NCBI RefSeq assembly: GCF_001815985.1
Contig: NZ_KV823534.1
Location: forward strand, 12,309 to 76,308
Direction: 5' to 3'
From: Corynebacterium sp. HMSC27B11
GTDB taxonomy: Bacteria > Actinomycetota > Actinomycetes > Mycobacteriales > Mycobacteriaceae
Length of the DNA: 64,000 nt
A model generated the notes under the pieces. It saw only the letters and a program-made list of their open reading frames with translations. It made no database searches and was not told where the DNA came from. Of the stretch, positions 53,745 through 62,910 are shown piece by piece. A program made the translations under genes and the position numbers. Position 1 is the first letter of the stretch, and every line of letters begins with the position of its first letter.

Positions 53745-54647
53745 ATGCCCGAAGGACACGTGATTCACCGGCTGGCGGCTCAGCTCAATCAGCTGTTCGC
53801 CGGCCACGCCCTGCGCGTAACCAGCCCGCAGGGCCGCTTCGCCGAGGAGGCCGGCGCCCTGACCGGCGACATGCTGGACCGGGCGGAGGCCTGGGGCAAG
53901 CACCTGTTTTTAAGCTTCGGCAACCCCCGTAACCCGCACCGGCGGGCAGATCACATCATCCATATCCACCTGGGCCTGATCGGCACCATGGCCGTCGAGC
54001 CCTTCACCGGTGGCCAACCCCGCGGCCAGGTGCGCCTCCACCTACACCGCATCGACGCCGAGGGTGGAGAGGACATGTGTACCTGGGGCAATGCGATGGA
54101 GGCGAATCTGCGCGGCCCCCAGTGGTGCCGACTCATCACCGACGAGGAGATGGATGCCGCGGTCGCCAAGCTCGGCGCCGACCCGCTGCGCTCCACCGAC
54201 CCGGAGGTAGATCCGGAGAACGCCGCGAAGCTGGCGGAGCTCGATGACTTCCTTTCCCGTTCTCGCCGCACGATCGGATCGGTCCTCATGGACCAGGCCC
54301 GCTATGCCGGGGTGGGCAACATCTACCGCGCCGAAACCCTCTTCCGCCTGGGCATTCACCCGGACGTCCGGGCCTGCGACCTGGCGGCGGAGGAGCGCGA
54401 GAGTATTTGGCAGGACCTCGTGGAGCTCATGGCCGAGGGGGAGGCCAGCGGGCGGATCGACACCGTGCGCCCGGAACACACCCCGGAGGCGATGGAGCGG
54501 GCTCCGCGCAAGGACGACCACGGTGGCGAGGTCTACGTGTATCGGCGTGCCGGTCAGCCCTGCTACGTCTGTGGCGAGGAGATCAGCCACCGCGTGGTTC
54601 AGGGGCGCAACCTGTTCTGGTGCCCTGGCTGCCAACCCTTGGCATAG
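53745..54647 (+). CDS. Fpg/Nei family DNA glycosylase (Nei1-like)
   Basis: 300 residues. The N-terminal proline nucleophile and Glu (MPEGHVIHRLA) are intact, followed by the helix-two-turn-helix (MDQARYAGVGNIYRAETL) and a C-terminal zinc finger CYVCGEEI...WCPGC. It excises oxidised pyrimidines with AP-lyase activity. The sequence resembles M. tuberculosis Rv2464c (Nei1) in MPEGHTLHRLA and WGKHLF. AGAAGG precedes the start. It appears to be read with purD. The end of the gene is partly duplicated downstream. Confidence 0.92.
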   Translation: MPEGHVIHRLAAQLNQLFAGHALRVTSPQGRFAEEAGALTGDMLDRAEAWGKHLFLSFGNPRNPHRRADHIIHIHLGLIGTMAVEPFTGGQPRGQVRLHLHRIDAEGGEDMCTWGNAMEANLRGPQWCRLITDEEMDAAVAKLGADPLRSTDPEVDPENAAKLAELDDFLSRSRRTIGSVLMDQARYAGVGNIYRAETLFRLGIHPDVRACDLAAEERESIWQDLVELMAEGEASGRIDTVRPEHTPEAMERAPRKDDHGGEVYVYRRAGQPCYVCGEEISHRVVQGRNLFWCPGCQPLA

Positions 54648-54685
54648 CCCTTAAACCACTGGTCGCCAGCCCCGCGGCACAGCCC
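54626..54685 (+). repeat. Imperfect ~25-bp duplication of the nei 3' end
   Basis: 54626-54650 (GCCAACCCTTGGCATAGCCC core, including the TAG stop) recurs as GCCAGCCCCGCGGCACAGCC at 54660-54685, with TAG changed to CAG. The copies are separated by 9 bp. Confidence 0.6.
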
Positions 54686-54698
54686 TGTGCCGCTGTGG

Positions 54699-54704
54699 GA
54701 TAAT
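54699..54704 (+). promoter_or_regulatory. -10 box of leaderless purB promoter
   Basis: GATAAT ends 7 nt before the GTG at 54712; no ribosome site for that codon is needed. An in-frame ATG at 54703 lies inside the box and is unlikely to be used. Confidence 0.45.
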
Positions 54705-54711
54705 GAGGGGC

Positions 54712-56145
54712 GTGACTGCTGCAAAGAAGAATATTTCCAACGTCCTCGCCACCCGCTACGCCTCCCCGGAGATGACCAACCTGTGGTCCCCGGAGGAGAA
54801 GATCAAGATGGAGCGCCAGCTCTGGCTCTCCGTGATGAAGGCCCAGAAGGAACTCGGCATCGAGATCCCGGCTGAGGCCCCGGCCGCCTATGAGAAGGTC
54901 CTCGACCAGGTGGACCTGGGCTCCATCGCTGAGCGGGAGAAGGTCACCCGCCACGACGTGAAGGCCCGCATCGAGGAGTTCAACGACCTCGCCGGCTTCG
55001 AGGAGATCCACAAGGGCATGACCTCCCGCGATCTCACGGAGAACGTGGAACAGCTGCAGATCTACCGCTCCCTCGTGCTGGCCCGCGATAAGGCTATCGC
55101 CGTCCTGAATCGGATCGGTCGCCTGGCCGGCGAGTACCAGGGGCTCGTGATGGCGGGTCGTTCCCACAACGTCGCCGCGCAGGCCACCACCCTGGGCAAG
55201 CGCTTCGCTTCCGCGGCCGATGAGCTGCTGCTGGGCCTGGCGCGCGCCGACGAGCTGTTGTCCCGCTACCCGCTGCGCGGAATCAAGGGCCCGATGGGTA
55301 CCGCGCAGGACATGCTGGACCTGCTGGGCGGTGACGAGGCGAAACTCGCGCACCTGGAGACGCAGATCGCCGACGGTCTGGGCTTTGGTCAGGTATTCAA
55401 CTCTGTCGGCCAGGTCTACCCGCGCTCCCTCGACTTCGACGCCCTGTCCGTCCTCGTGGAGCTGGGCGCGGCGATGAGCTCGCTGTCCATGACGATCCGC
55501 CTCATGGCGGGCAACGAGACCGTCACCGAGGGCTTCAAGGAGGGCCAGGTCGGCTCGTCCGCGATGCCGCACAAAATGAACGCCCGCTCCTGCGAGCGCG
55601 TCGGCGGCATGCAGGTCCTGCTGCGCGGTTACCTGACGATGGCGGCTGACCTCTCGGGTGCCCAGTGGAACGAGGGCGACGTCTTCTGCTCCGTCGTCCG
55701 CCGCGTCGCCCTGCCGGATGCCTTCTTCACCTTCGACGGCATGTGCGAGACCTTCCTCACCGTGCTCGACGAGTTTGGGGCCTTCCCGGCGATGATCGAG
55801 CGCGAGCTGGAGCGCTACCTGCCGTTCCTGGCTACCACCCGCATCCTCATGGCTGCTGTGCGCGCGGGAGTGGGCCGCGAGACCGCCCACGAAGTCATCA
55901 AGGAAAACGCCGTGGGCATGGCGCTGGACATGCGCGAGCGTGGCGCGGAGCAGAACCTCATCGAGCGCCTGGCCAACGATGAGCGCCTGCCGATGAATGA
56001 GCAGGATCTCCACGGCGCCCTGGCTGACCGCAAGGCCTTCATTGGTGCGGCCGAGTCCCAGGTCGCCCGCGTGCTTGACCGCGTGGCATCCATCGTCGAG
56101 GCCCACCCAGACGCAGCGGCCTACACCCCTGGCGAGATTCTTTAA
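54712..56145 (+). CDS. purB: Adenylosuccinate lyase
   Basis: 477 residues from the GTG at 54712. Fumarase/aspartase superfamily: TSRDLTENVEQLQ (about 105), AGRSHNVAAQATTLGKR, and the signature loop VGSSAMPHKMNARSCE with the catalytic serine. It acts twice in purine synthesis (SAICAR and adenylosuccinate cleavage). The nearest purine genes are purD upstream and purC downstream. No clear terminator separates it from nfeD (39-bp gap). Confidence 0.96.
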   Translation: MTAAKKNISNVLATRYASPEMTNLWSPEEKIKMERQLWLSVMKAQKELGIEIPAEAPAAYEKVLDQVDLGSIAEREKVTRHDVKARIEEFNDLAGFEEIHKGMTSRDLTENVEQLQIYRSLVLARDKAIAVLNRIGRLAGEYQGLVMAGRSHNVAAQATTLGKRFASAADELLLGLARADELLSRYPLRGIKGPMGTAQDMLDLLGGDEAKLAHLETQIADGLGFGQVFNSVGQVYPRSLDFDALSVLVELGAAMSSLSMTIRLMAGNETVTEGFKEGQVGSSAMPHKMNARSCERVGGMQVLLRGYLTMAADLSGAQWNEGDVFCSVVRRVALPDAFFTFDGMCETFLTVLDEFGAFPAMIERELERYLPFLATTRILMAAVRAGVGRETAHEVIKENAVGMALDMRERGAEQNLIERLANDERLPMNEQDLHGALADRKAFIGAAESQVARVLDRVASIVEAHPDAAAYTPGEIL

Positions 56146-56171
56146 ACCGGCACCGCCCCCACGCAATTCGG

Positions 56172-56177
56172 TAAATT
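56172..56177 (+). promoter_or_regulatory. -10 box of leaderless nfeD promoter
   Basis: TAAATT ends 7 nt before the GTG start at 56185. Confidence 0.4.
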
Positions 56178-56184
56178 CGAAGGC

Positions 56185-56613
56185 GTGGGAGCATTGATTT
56201 GGTTTATCGCAGCCCTGGTCCTCGCCGGTCTTGAACTGGCGGCCGGGGAGTTCACCCTGCTCATGCTGGCCGGTGGCGCGACCGTCGGTGGCCTCGTGGA
56301 GTGGGCGGGCGCACCGACCTGGGCGGCGATCGTCGCCTTCGGCATCGCCACTGCTGGGCTGATCCTGTTCCTGCGCCCCATTCTTCGCCGCAGGATGCAC
56401 GGACCGAAGGTGCTCGATACCTCCCAGCAGGCCTTGGTCGGCGCGACCGCTGAGGTTCTGGAGGACGTCGGCGCCCGCGGTGGGCAGATCCGCCTGGACG
56501 GTTCCATCTGGTCCGCGCGCTCGATGGACCCATCTGAGACCTTCACAAGAGGCGAAGAGGTTCACGTCATCGATATTGATGGCCCGACCGCTGTCGTGTG
56601 GAAACACGGCTAG
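56185..56613 (+). CDS. NfeD-like membrane protein
   Basis: 142 residues. Two or three hydrophobic segments (about 3-25, 28-45, 48-65) are followed by a C-terminal OB-fold domain (GATAEVLEDVGARGGQIRLDGSIWSARS). NfeD proteins are partners of SPFH/stomatin proteins in membrane microdomains, and here the stomatin-like gene follows 45 bp later. GTG start fits a leaderless transcript. Confidence 0.88.
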   Translation: MGALIWFIAALVLAGLELAAGEFTLLMLAGGATVGGLVEWAGAPTWAAIVAFGIATAGLILFLRPILRRRMHGPKVLDTSQQALVGATAEVLEDVGARGGQIRLDGSIWSARSMDPSETFTRGEEVHVIDIDGPTAVVWKHG

Positions 56614-56658
56614 CGGGAAATCAGTCCGTGAAAGAACCAACCAGGAAACGGTAAACAC

Positions 56659-57876
56659 ATGTCCGGCATGATCTTCCTCTTAGTTCTGTTGGCTTTCATC
56701 GCTCTCGTCGTGGTGAAATCCATCGCTCTGATCCCCCAAGGCGAGGCGGCCGTCATCGAGCGGCTTGGTAGCTACACCCGCTCCGTGTCTGGCGGGATCA
56801 CGGTCCTCGTTCCCTTTATCGACCGGGTCCGCGCCCGGGTGGACACCCGCGAGCGCGTGGTCTCCTTCCCGCCGCAGGCGGTCATCACGCAGGACAACCT
56901 GACGGTGGCCATCGACATCGTCGTGACCTTCCAGATCAACGACCCCGCTAAGGCCATCTACGGGGTGGATAATTACATCGTCGGCGTGGAGCAGATTTCT
57001 GTGGCAACGCTGCGCGACGTGGTCGGCGGCATGACGCTGGAGGAAACGCTGACCTCCCGCGAGACCATCAACCGCCGACTGCGCGGTGAGCTCGACGCCG
57101 CGACCGCCCGGTGGGGGCTGCGCATCAGCCGAGTCGAGCTGAAGGCAATTGATCCGCCACCGTCCATCCAGCAGTCCATGGAGATGCAGATGAAGGCGGA
57201 TCGCGAGAAGCGCGCGATGATCCTCACCGCCGAGGGCCGCCGGGAGTCGGACATCAAGACGGCTGAGGGTGAAAAACAGGCCCGCATCCTCTCCGCTGAG
57301 GGTGAGAAGCACGCTGCCATCCTGGCTGCCGAGGCTGAGCGCCAGGCGATGATCCTGCGCGCCGAGGGTGAGCGCGCCTCCCGCTACCTGGAAGCACAGG
57401 GTGAGGCGAAGGCCGTCCAGAAGATCAACGCCGCCATCAAGGCTTCCAAGCTCACGCCGGAGGTGCTGGCCTTCCAGTACCTGGATAAGTTGCCGAAGCT
57501 GGCCCAGGGCGAGGCGTCGACGATGTGGATGATCCCGTCCCAGTTTGGCGATTCCCTGGAGCAGTTCGCCAAGGCCTTCGCCAAGAAGGACGATGAGGGC
57601 GTATTCCGTTACGAGCCGGGCCACGTGGACGAGGACACCCGCGAGAAGGCTGAGGCGGATAACACGGAGGAGTGGTTCTCCACGGCATCCGACCCGGAGA
57701 TCGCCAAGGCCGTAGCCGCGGCGAACGCGGTGGCCAATAAGCCGGTGGAGGAAGATCCGATGGATCCGACGCCTAAGCCAAAGCACGCCAGCAAGGAGCT
57801 CTCGGCTGAGCCGGTGCAGCAGCCCGCCCCGCAGGGTGTGGATCCGCAGAATATGTGGACGAACCCCACGAATTAG
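56659..57876 (+). CDS. SPFH/stomatin-band-7 family protein
   Basis: 405 residues. One N-terminal membrane helix (about 3-24), then the SPFH domain (about 25-190; GEAAVIERLGSYTRSVSGG), then a long helix with AEGE/AEAE repeats (about 195-265) that should form coiled-coil oligomers, and a disordered tail. Members scaffold membrane microdomains with NfeD. GGAAACGG precedes the start. Two ATGs (56659, 56668) are possible. Confidence 0.93.
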   Translation: MSGMIFLLVLLAFIALVVVKSIALIPQGEAAVIERLGSYTRSVSGGITVLVPFIDRVRARVDTRERVVSFPPQAVITQDNLTVAIDIVVTFQINDPAKAIYGVDNYIVGVEQISVATLRDVVGGMTLEETLTSRETINRRLRGELDAATARWGLRISRVELKAIDPPPSIQQSMEMQMKADREKRAMILTAEGRRESDIKTAEGEKQARILSAEGEKHAAILAAEAERQAMILRAEGERASRYLEAQGEAKAVQKINAAIKASKLTPEVLAFQYLDKLPKLAQGEASTMWMIPSQFGDSLEQFAKAFAKKDDEGVFRYEPGHVDEDTREKAEADNTEEWFSTASDPEIAKAVAAANAVANKPVEEDPMDPTPKPKHASKELSAEPVQQPAPQGVDPQNMWTNPTN

Positions 57877-57929
57877 GGCGCGGCTGGGGGCGGGCTCGGC
57901 GGGGGTCTAGCCGGGTCCAATCGCGGTGC

Positions 57930-57935
57930 TAGACT
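57930..57935 (+). promoter_or_regulatory. -10 box of leaderless purC promoter
   Basis: TAGACT ends 8 nt before the ATG at 57944, identical in sequence and spacing to purD. Confidence 0.5.
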
Positions 57936-57943
57936 GTCTAGCC

Positions 57944-58837
57944 ATGCGACCAGAATTGTCTGATTACGAGCACATTTCCGCGGGTAAAGTCCGCGAGATC
58001 TACGAGATCGACGCAGAGCACCTGCTGATGGTCGTCACGGATCGGATCAGTGCCTACGATTTCGTGCTCGACACCGATATTCCAGACAAGGGGCGGGTGC
58101 TCACCGCGATGAGTGCCCACTTCTTTGAGCAGATCGACTTCCCGAACCACCTCGCGGGACCGCTGGATGACGAGCGCATCCCCGAGGAGGTGCTCGGTCG
58201 CGCCATGGTGTGCAAAAAGTTGGACATGGTTCCCTTCGAGTGCGTGGCGCGCGGCTACCTCACTGGCTCCGGTCTGAAGGAGTACGAGGCCACCGGAGCG
58301 GTTTGCGGCGTCAAGCTCCCGGAGGGCCTGGTCGAGGCCTCCAAGCTGGACGAGCCGATCTTCACCCCGGCGACGAAGGCAGAGGTCGGGGACCACGACG
58401 AGAACGTCGGCTTCGACGTCGTCGTCAATGACCTGGGGGAGGACCTCGCGGAAAGGCTGCGCACCGCAACCCTGGAGATCTACTCCCAGGCCGCGAAGAT
58501 GGCCGAGGAAAAGGGCCTGATCCTGGCGGATACGAAGTTCGAGTTCGGCCTGGACAAGGCGGGCAACCTGGTGCTCGCCGACGAGGTGCTGACCCCGGAC
58601 TCCTCCCGTTATTGGCCGGCTGACGGCTACGAGGAGGGCAAGGTGCAGCCGAGCTTCGATAAGCAGTTCGTCCGCAATTGGCTGACCGGCCCGAAGTCCG
58701 GTTGGGATAAGAACGATGGCTCCCAGCCGCCGGAGCTGCCGGGCTCCGTGGTGGAGGCGACCCGGGCGCGCTACGTGGAGGCCTACGAGCGCATCTCCGG
58801 CAAGCGTTTCGCGGACTGGATCGGCAGCTGCGTCTAG
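57944..58837 (+). CDS. purC: SAICAR synthetase
   Basis: 297 residues from the ATG at 57944. Signatures: [43 protein letters not shown] and [11 protein letters not shown]-type metal/ATP residues, with [14 protein letters not shown] near the end. It adds aspartate to CAIR. The enzyme is the ~300-residue actinobacterial/yeast type. The stop codon lies in a 26-bp tandem duplication. Confidence 0.96.
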   Translation: MRPELSDYEHISAGKVREIYEIDAEHLLMVVTDRISAYDFVLDTDIPDKGRVLTAMSAHFFEQIDFPNHLAGPLDDERIPEEVLGRAMVCKKLDMVPFECVARGYLTGSGLKEYEATGAVCGVKLPEGLVEASKLDEPIFTPATKAEVGDHDENVGFDVVVNDLGEDLAERLRTATLEIYSQAAKMAEEKGLILADTKFEFGLDKAGNLVLADEVLTPDSSRYWPADGYEEGKVQPSFDKQFVRNWLTGPKSGWDKNDGSQPPELPGSVVEATRARYVEAYERISGKRFADWIGSCV

Positions 58838-58884
58838 AACACAGTCTGCACAGCAGGATCTAGAACACAGCCTGCACGGCCGGG
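58833..58884 (+). repeat. 26-bp tandem duplication spanning the purC stop
   Basis: 58833-58858 and 58859-58884 are two abutting 26-bp units sharing TCTAGAACACAG-C/T-CTGCAC. The TAG inside the first is the purC stop codon. Confidence 0.85.
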
Positions 58885-58966
58885 GGTGCTAAGCCCTCGG
58901 CGTAGCGTTCCCCGCACCGGACGGGACGGCTGAGAACAACCTCGGCGAAGAACCCGGATAAAGCTC

Positions 58967-59000
58967 AACCCCGCTCAACCATGGTGGTTGCGCGGGGTTT
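58967..59000. terminator. Terminator between purC and the SGNH gene
   Basis: AACCCCGC (58967-58974) pairs with GCGGGGTT (58992-58999), and the inner CAACC pairs with GGTTG, a 13-bp stem with one mismatch. It is 52 nt past the proper stop of the SGNH frame (minus) and 130 nt after purC, and probably serves both. Confidence 0.75.
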
Positions 59001-59051
59001 ATGCGTTGCGCAGCGGGTGATCGCGCTGCGCGGGGCGGTGTCGCCGGTCGA

Positions 59052-59866
59052 CTAGACGCGAGCGGCGTGCTTAGCGACCGCGGTGATGCCGTGGTGCGTG
59101 AGGTGTAGCGCCAGGTTACGGTCTGCGGGGCGACGTCGATGATGCCGGTGATCCAGCGGTCGCGTGCGCAGGTGTCGTGGCCGGTGGTCATCGGCTTGAG
59201 GTCCACGAAGGTGGAACGGGTGTCGCGGGAGGCATTCGCCGCTGCGCGCTGCAGGGCGTCCTCGACCGGGCGAGCCTTCACGACCAGGGACGGGGTGCCC
59301 TGTGGCAGCAGGTTCAGGTAGCAGGTCTGGCCGGCCGGGTTGGTGATCCGCGGGTAGCCCATGACCTTCACGCGGGCGTTCGGAGCCAGGCGCTTGACGT
59401 GGTTGACGGTGTTGCGGATGGATACGCGCAGGTTGTTCTCGATCTGCGGAACCGGCATCTTGTCGTTCAGGATGTACGGGTAGGTGTCGTTAGCGCCGGC
59501 GAAGATGACGACCTCGCGGGTTGCGCCATTGAGCTTGCCGTCCTGGCGGGCCTTATTTGCCAGGCTGGTGATGTGCTTGCCACCGGTGCGGAAGGATGCG
59601 CCGGAGCAGGAGTAGTTGTCCACAGGGGCACGCTTAACGGAGGCGTAGGCGTGCTTGAAGCGGTCGTCGGAGGCGCAGCCCACGCCGTTCATCGGCTTCG
59701 GGTCGAGTGGAACGCCGCGCTGGGTCAGGTAGTGCTGGACGGTCGGGTTGGCCATAATCGAGTCGCCGAGCAGCACGGTGTTACCAGGTGCTGCGGAAGC
59801 CGTGGCAGGGGCCAGCATGGCGCCGAGAACAGCAACCACGGAGAGGGCGAGGGCCTTGAGACGCAT
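59052..59866 (-). CDS. Secreted SGNH/GDSL hydrolase, 3' end frameshifted
   Basis: About 271 residues if the frame were intact. The start is the ATG at 59866, with AGG 6 nt upstream (an ATG at 59872 abuts that site). Signal peptide ends in ATASAAP; block I is LLGDSIM with the catalytic Ser and block III is FAGANDTY. After DVAPQ the frame shifts: the next frame encodes RNLALHLTHHGITAVAKHAARV and a stop at 59052, the expected C-terminus with the catalytic His. One C missing from the run at 59127-59130 explains it. As written, translation runs to 58889 through the terminator. Could be a pseudogene, phase variation or a sequencing error. Confidence 0.8.
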
Positions 59867-59872
59867 ATTCAT

Positions 59873-60247
59873 CCTATCTGTGGATTGGTGTAGAAGATTC
59901 GATGCTCGTTACAGGCGGATTGTATTTGCTTCCCAGAGAAAATGAAACAAATGAGCATTATTGGGGCGCAAGTTACAGAAGTTGTGCAACTTACTGTGTT
60001 GCCCCGGTGGTTCTGGGGCGTGCCCCTGCGCAGCTCACCGGGCTCGTGATCCGTGTCCGGTGCGGGTGCTAGCTTAGGGGCTTAGCGAAACCGGGAGCTG
60101 TGTGCAGGCTGGCTGCCTGCCGGGGAGTGGTCCCCGCAGGTGGCGACCGAAACTGACTGCCATCCCAGCGCCAGTATAGCTGGCTCCCAGGTAACGAATT
60201 CATAACACTATCGTGTTTTGGCTAGAGAAGAAAGGTCAAGGGCTTTC
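59873..60247. other. 375-bp divergent region SGNH / ptrB with competing hairpins
   Basis: No gene is seen. 59890-59990 is AT-rich and holds the SGNH promoter. At 60105-60120 GCAGGC pairs with GCCTGC; the same 60116-60120 CCTGC can instead pair with GCAGG (60136-60140) around a GGGGA/TCCCC helix. GCTTAG is directly repeated at about 60072-60085. No known riboswitch consensus was recognised. Confidence 0.45.
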
Positions 60248-62464
60248 GTGACTCAGGGCACTGAAGGGCAGCAGCAGAACCAGGGCGGTACCACGGCCGC
60301 TACCAGCGGGGACAAGCAAGCCCCGCGGCTAACCGCTCCCGTGGCCAAGAAGCTTGCCACCCAGCGCAGTTTCCATGGCCGTGACTTCAGCGATGACTAC
60401 GAGTGGCTTCGGGATAAGGAAGCCCAGGAGGTTCTGGATCACCTCGCTGCCGAGGATGCCTTCGCCGTGCAGGAGACCGAGCATTTGAAGCCGCTACGCG
60501 AAGCCATCTACCAAGAAGTGAAGTCCCGCGTGCAGGAGACGGACATGTCCCTGCCCGTCCGTGCGGGCGACTGGTGGTACTTCTCCCGCTCGACGGAGGG
60601 GAAGAACTACGCCTCGATGTGCCGCGTTCCCGTCGATAACCCGGAGGACTGGACCCCGCCGCAGATCGACCCGGAGACCCCGCATCCGCGCGAGGAGGTC
60701 TTCCTCGACGTCAACGCCGAGGCCGAGGGCCACAACTTCTTCTCCCTCGGGGCGGCGAGCGTCACCCTCGACGGCACCCGCTTGGCCTACTCCGTGGACA
60801 CCGCGGGCGACGAACGCTTCACCATGTACTTCCGCGACTTGGCCACTGGCGAGCAGATCGGGGAGCCCATCCCGGATGTCTTCTACGGCGCGACCTGGGT
60901 CGGCCGCGACACGATCTACTACCAGAAGGTCGACGCCGCCTGGCGCCCGCACGAGGTCTGGCGCCACACGCTCGGAACCTCCGTCGAGGAGGACGAGCTG
61001 ATCTACCGCGAGGAAGACGAGCGCTTCTGGACCGGCGTGGGCACCACCCGCTCCAAGCGCTTCCTGCTGATCGCCTCCTCCTCCAAGGTCACCAGCGAGA
61101 TCTGGTACCTCGACCTGGAGGCCGAGGAGAAGGGCGAAGATGCGGAGCTGACCCGCATCCTGCCGCGCGAGAAGGGGGTTGAGTACGGCATCGACCACGC
61201 CCGCGTGGGTGGCGAGGAGTACTGGCTGGTCATCCACAACAAGAACGGCGTGAACTCCGAGCTGGGCTACCACCCGGTCGGCCAGATCGCCTCTCTGGAC
61301 GACGTCACCGTCCTCGTTCCGCACCGCGACGACGCCCGCATCGAGGGCGTGGACTGCTTCCAAAACCACCTCGTCCTCGAGGCCCGCGAGAACGCCGTCT
61401 CGAAGAGCTACCTGATGGACATCTCCGACGGCTGGTCCGAGTTCCGCCCGGTCGACTTCGGCGAGGAGATCGCCACCGTCGGGGCTGCCGGGAACAGCGA
61501 GTGGAACCCGCCCGTCCTGCGCTTCGTCTTTGCCTCCTTTACGACGCCCACCCGGGTCTACGAGCTCGACCTGGCTACCGGGGAGCAGATCCTGCGCAAG
61601 GAACAGCAGGTTCTCCCTGGCCCGGACGGCAAGGAATTCAACCCGGCTGACTACCAGGCCACCCGCATCTGGGCCACCGCACCGGACGGCGCCCAGGTCC
61701 CGGTCAGCCTGATCCACCGCGCGGACGTCCCGCTCGACCGGGAGAATCCGGTGTTGCTCTACGGCTATGGCAGCTACGAGGCCTCCATGGACCCGGGCTT
61801 CTCCATCTTCCGGCTCTCCATGCTGGACCGCGGCGTGGTCTACGCCATCGCGCACGTCCGCGGTGGTGGCGAAATGGGCCGGCTTTGGTACGACAACGGC
61901 AAGGGGCTATCCAAGAAGAACACCTTCACCGACTTCATCGCCGTGGCAGACGAGCTGATTGCCCGCGGCATGACCAGCCCGCAGCGCATGGTCGCCGAGG
62001 GCGGATCTGCCGGCGGCATGCTGATGGGCGCGGTCGCGAACATGGCAGGCGACCGCTTCGCAGGTATCGAGGCGATCGTGCCCTTCGTTGACCCGCTGAC
62101 CTCCATGCTCATGCCGGAGCTGCCGCTGACGGTGACCGAATGGGACGAGTGGGGCGATCCCTACCACGACCCGCAGGTCTACGACTACATGGCGGAATAC
62201 GCCCCCTACGAGAACATCACTGCCGATAAGACCTACCCGCCGATCCTGGCTGTGACCAGCCTCAACGACACCCGCGTTCTCTACGTCGAGCCCGCGAAGT
62301 GGGTGGCGAAGCTGCGCGACGTGGCGGGCGCGAACGTCCTGCTGAAGATCGACATGGAGTCCGGTCACGGTGGCGTCTCGGGCCGCTACAAGGCCTGGGA
62401 ACAGGGCGCGTTCGAGACCGCCTGGGAGCTGGACCGCATGGGTGCCACCGAGCTGCTGGACTAG
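60248..62464 (+). CDS. ptrB: Oligopeptidase B (S9 family)
   Basis: 738 residues from a GTG at 60248 (AAGGG 6 nt upstream); a TTG at 60218 is the first possible start but has no site. A seven-bladed propeller domain (about 75-445) is followed by the alpha/beta hydrolase domain: nucleophile in EGGSAGGM (Ser587), later Asp in SLNDTRVLYVEPAKW and His in ESGHGGVSGR. It cleaves small peptides after Lys/Arg. The leading ~35 residues are Gln/Gly/Thr-rich. Followed by degenerate repeats. Confidence 0.93.
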   Translation: MTQGTEGQQQNQGGTTAATSGDKQAPRLTAPVAKKLATQRSFHGRDFSDDYEWLRDKEAQEVLDHLAAEDAFAVQETEHLKPLREAIYQEVKSRVQETDMSLPVRAGDWWYFSRSTEGKNYASMCRVPVDNPEDWTPPQIDPETPHPREEVFLDVNAEAEGHNFFSLGAASVTLDGTRLAYSVDTAGDERFTMYFRDLATGEQIGEPIPDVFYGATWVGRDTIYYQKVDAAWRPHEVWRHTLGTSVEEDELIYREEDERFWTGVGTTRSKRFLLIASSSKVTSEIWYLDLEAEEKGEDAELTRILPREKGVEYGIDHARVGGEEYWLVIHNKNGVNSELGYHPVGQIASLDDVTVLVPHRDDARIEGVDCFQNHLVLEARENAVSKSYLMDISDGWSEFRPVDFGEEIATVGAAGNSEWNPPVLRFVFASFTTPTRVYELDLATGEQILRKEQQVLPGPDGKEFNPADYQATRIWATAPDGAQVPVSLIHRADVPLDRENPVLLYGYGSYEASMDPGFSIFRLSMLDRGVVYAIAHVRGGGEMGRLWYDNGKGLSKKNTFTDFIAVADELIARGMTSPQRMVAEGGSAGGMLMGAVANMAGDRFAGIEAIVPFVDPLTSMLMPELPLTVTEWDEWGDPYHDPQVYDYMAEYAPYENITADKTYPPILAVTSLNDTRVLYVEPAKWVAKLRDVAGANVLLKIDMESGHGGVSGRYKAWEQGAFETAWELDRMGATELLD

Positions 62465-62577
62465 TTTTGCCACCTTCGGTGGTGGTGTCCTGCCACTTTT
62501 GGTCGCGTTTTCCGCCGCCTTCGGTCGCGCTTTTCGCCACCTGCGGAGCTGCTAATCCACCTCCTTCGGCGGCGCCA
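62465..62577 (+). repeat. Degenerate ~20-25-bp repeats after the ptrB stop
   Basis: Variants of TTTTCGCCACCTTCGGTCGCG occur about five times between 62465 and 62577, starting on the base after the TAG stop. The first forms a small perfect hairpin CCACC-TTC-GGTGG (62470-62482). The remaining gap to 62664 holds the purS promoter region. Confidence 0.75.
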
Positions 62578-62664
62578 TTCCAATAATTCCTTGGCCTTTC
62601 AGCCTGGTGTTAACATGGGCACGTACTTAATGGATTTTTCCAACAGCTGGGAGCACTAGAGAAC

Positions 62665-62910
62665 ATGGCTCGTGTGGTTGTCAACGTCATGCCGAAGAAA
62701 GAAATTCTGGATCCCCAGGGGCAGGCCATCGTCCGCGCCCTTGGTCGTCTGGAGATCAGCGGGGTGCAGGATGTCCGTCAGGGCAAGCGCTTCGAACTCG
62801 AGGTCGATGACCAGGTGACCGAGGCAGATCTGGAGAAGATCGCCGCGGAACTGCTCGCCAACACCGTGATCGAGGACTACGAGGTCGTCACCGCGGAGGT
62901 TCAGCAGTGA
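62665..62910 (+). CDS. purS: Phosphoribosylformylglycinamidine synthase subunit PurS
   Basis: 81 residues ([30 protein letters not shown]). PurS bridges PurQ and PurL in the FGAM synthase complex. GGGAG is the probable ribosome site, 14 nt before the ATG. The TGA stop overlaps the purQ GTG by 4 bp. Confidence 0.96.
   Translation: MARVVVNVMPKKEILDPQGQAIVRALGRLEISGVQDVRQGKRFELEVDDQVTEADLEKIAAELLANTVIEDYEVVTAEVQQ

Noticed and set aside
54583-56658. 691-codon minus-strand frame opposite purB/nfeD
   Set aside because: Antisense to purB; no ribosome site and low-complexity sequence.
59127-59130. Programmed -1 frameshift in the SGNH gene
   Set aside because: There is no slippery X-XXY-YYZ heptamer or clear downstream pseudoknot; a one-base loss in a C-run is the simpler explanation.
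60061-60140. Known riboswitch (ydaO, SAM-IV, TPP, cobalamin) upstream of ptrB
   Set aside because: None of the recalled conserved cores is present, so only an unclassified structured region is reported.
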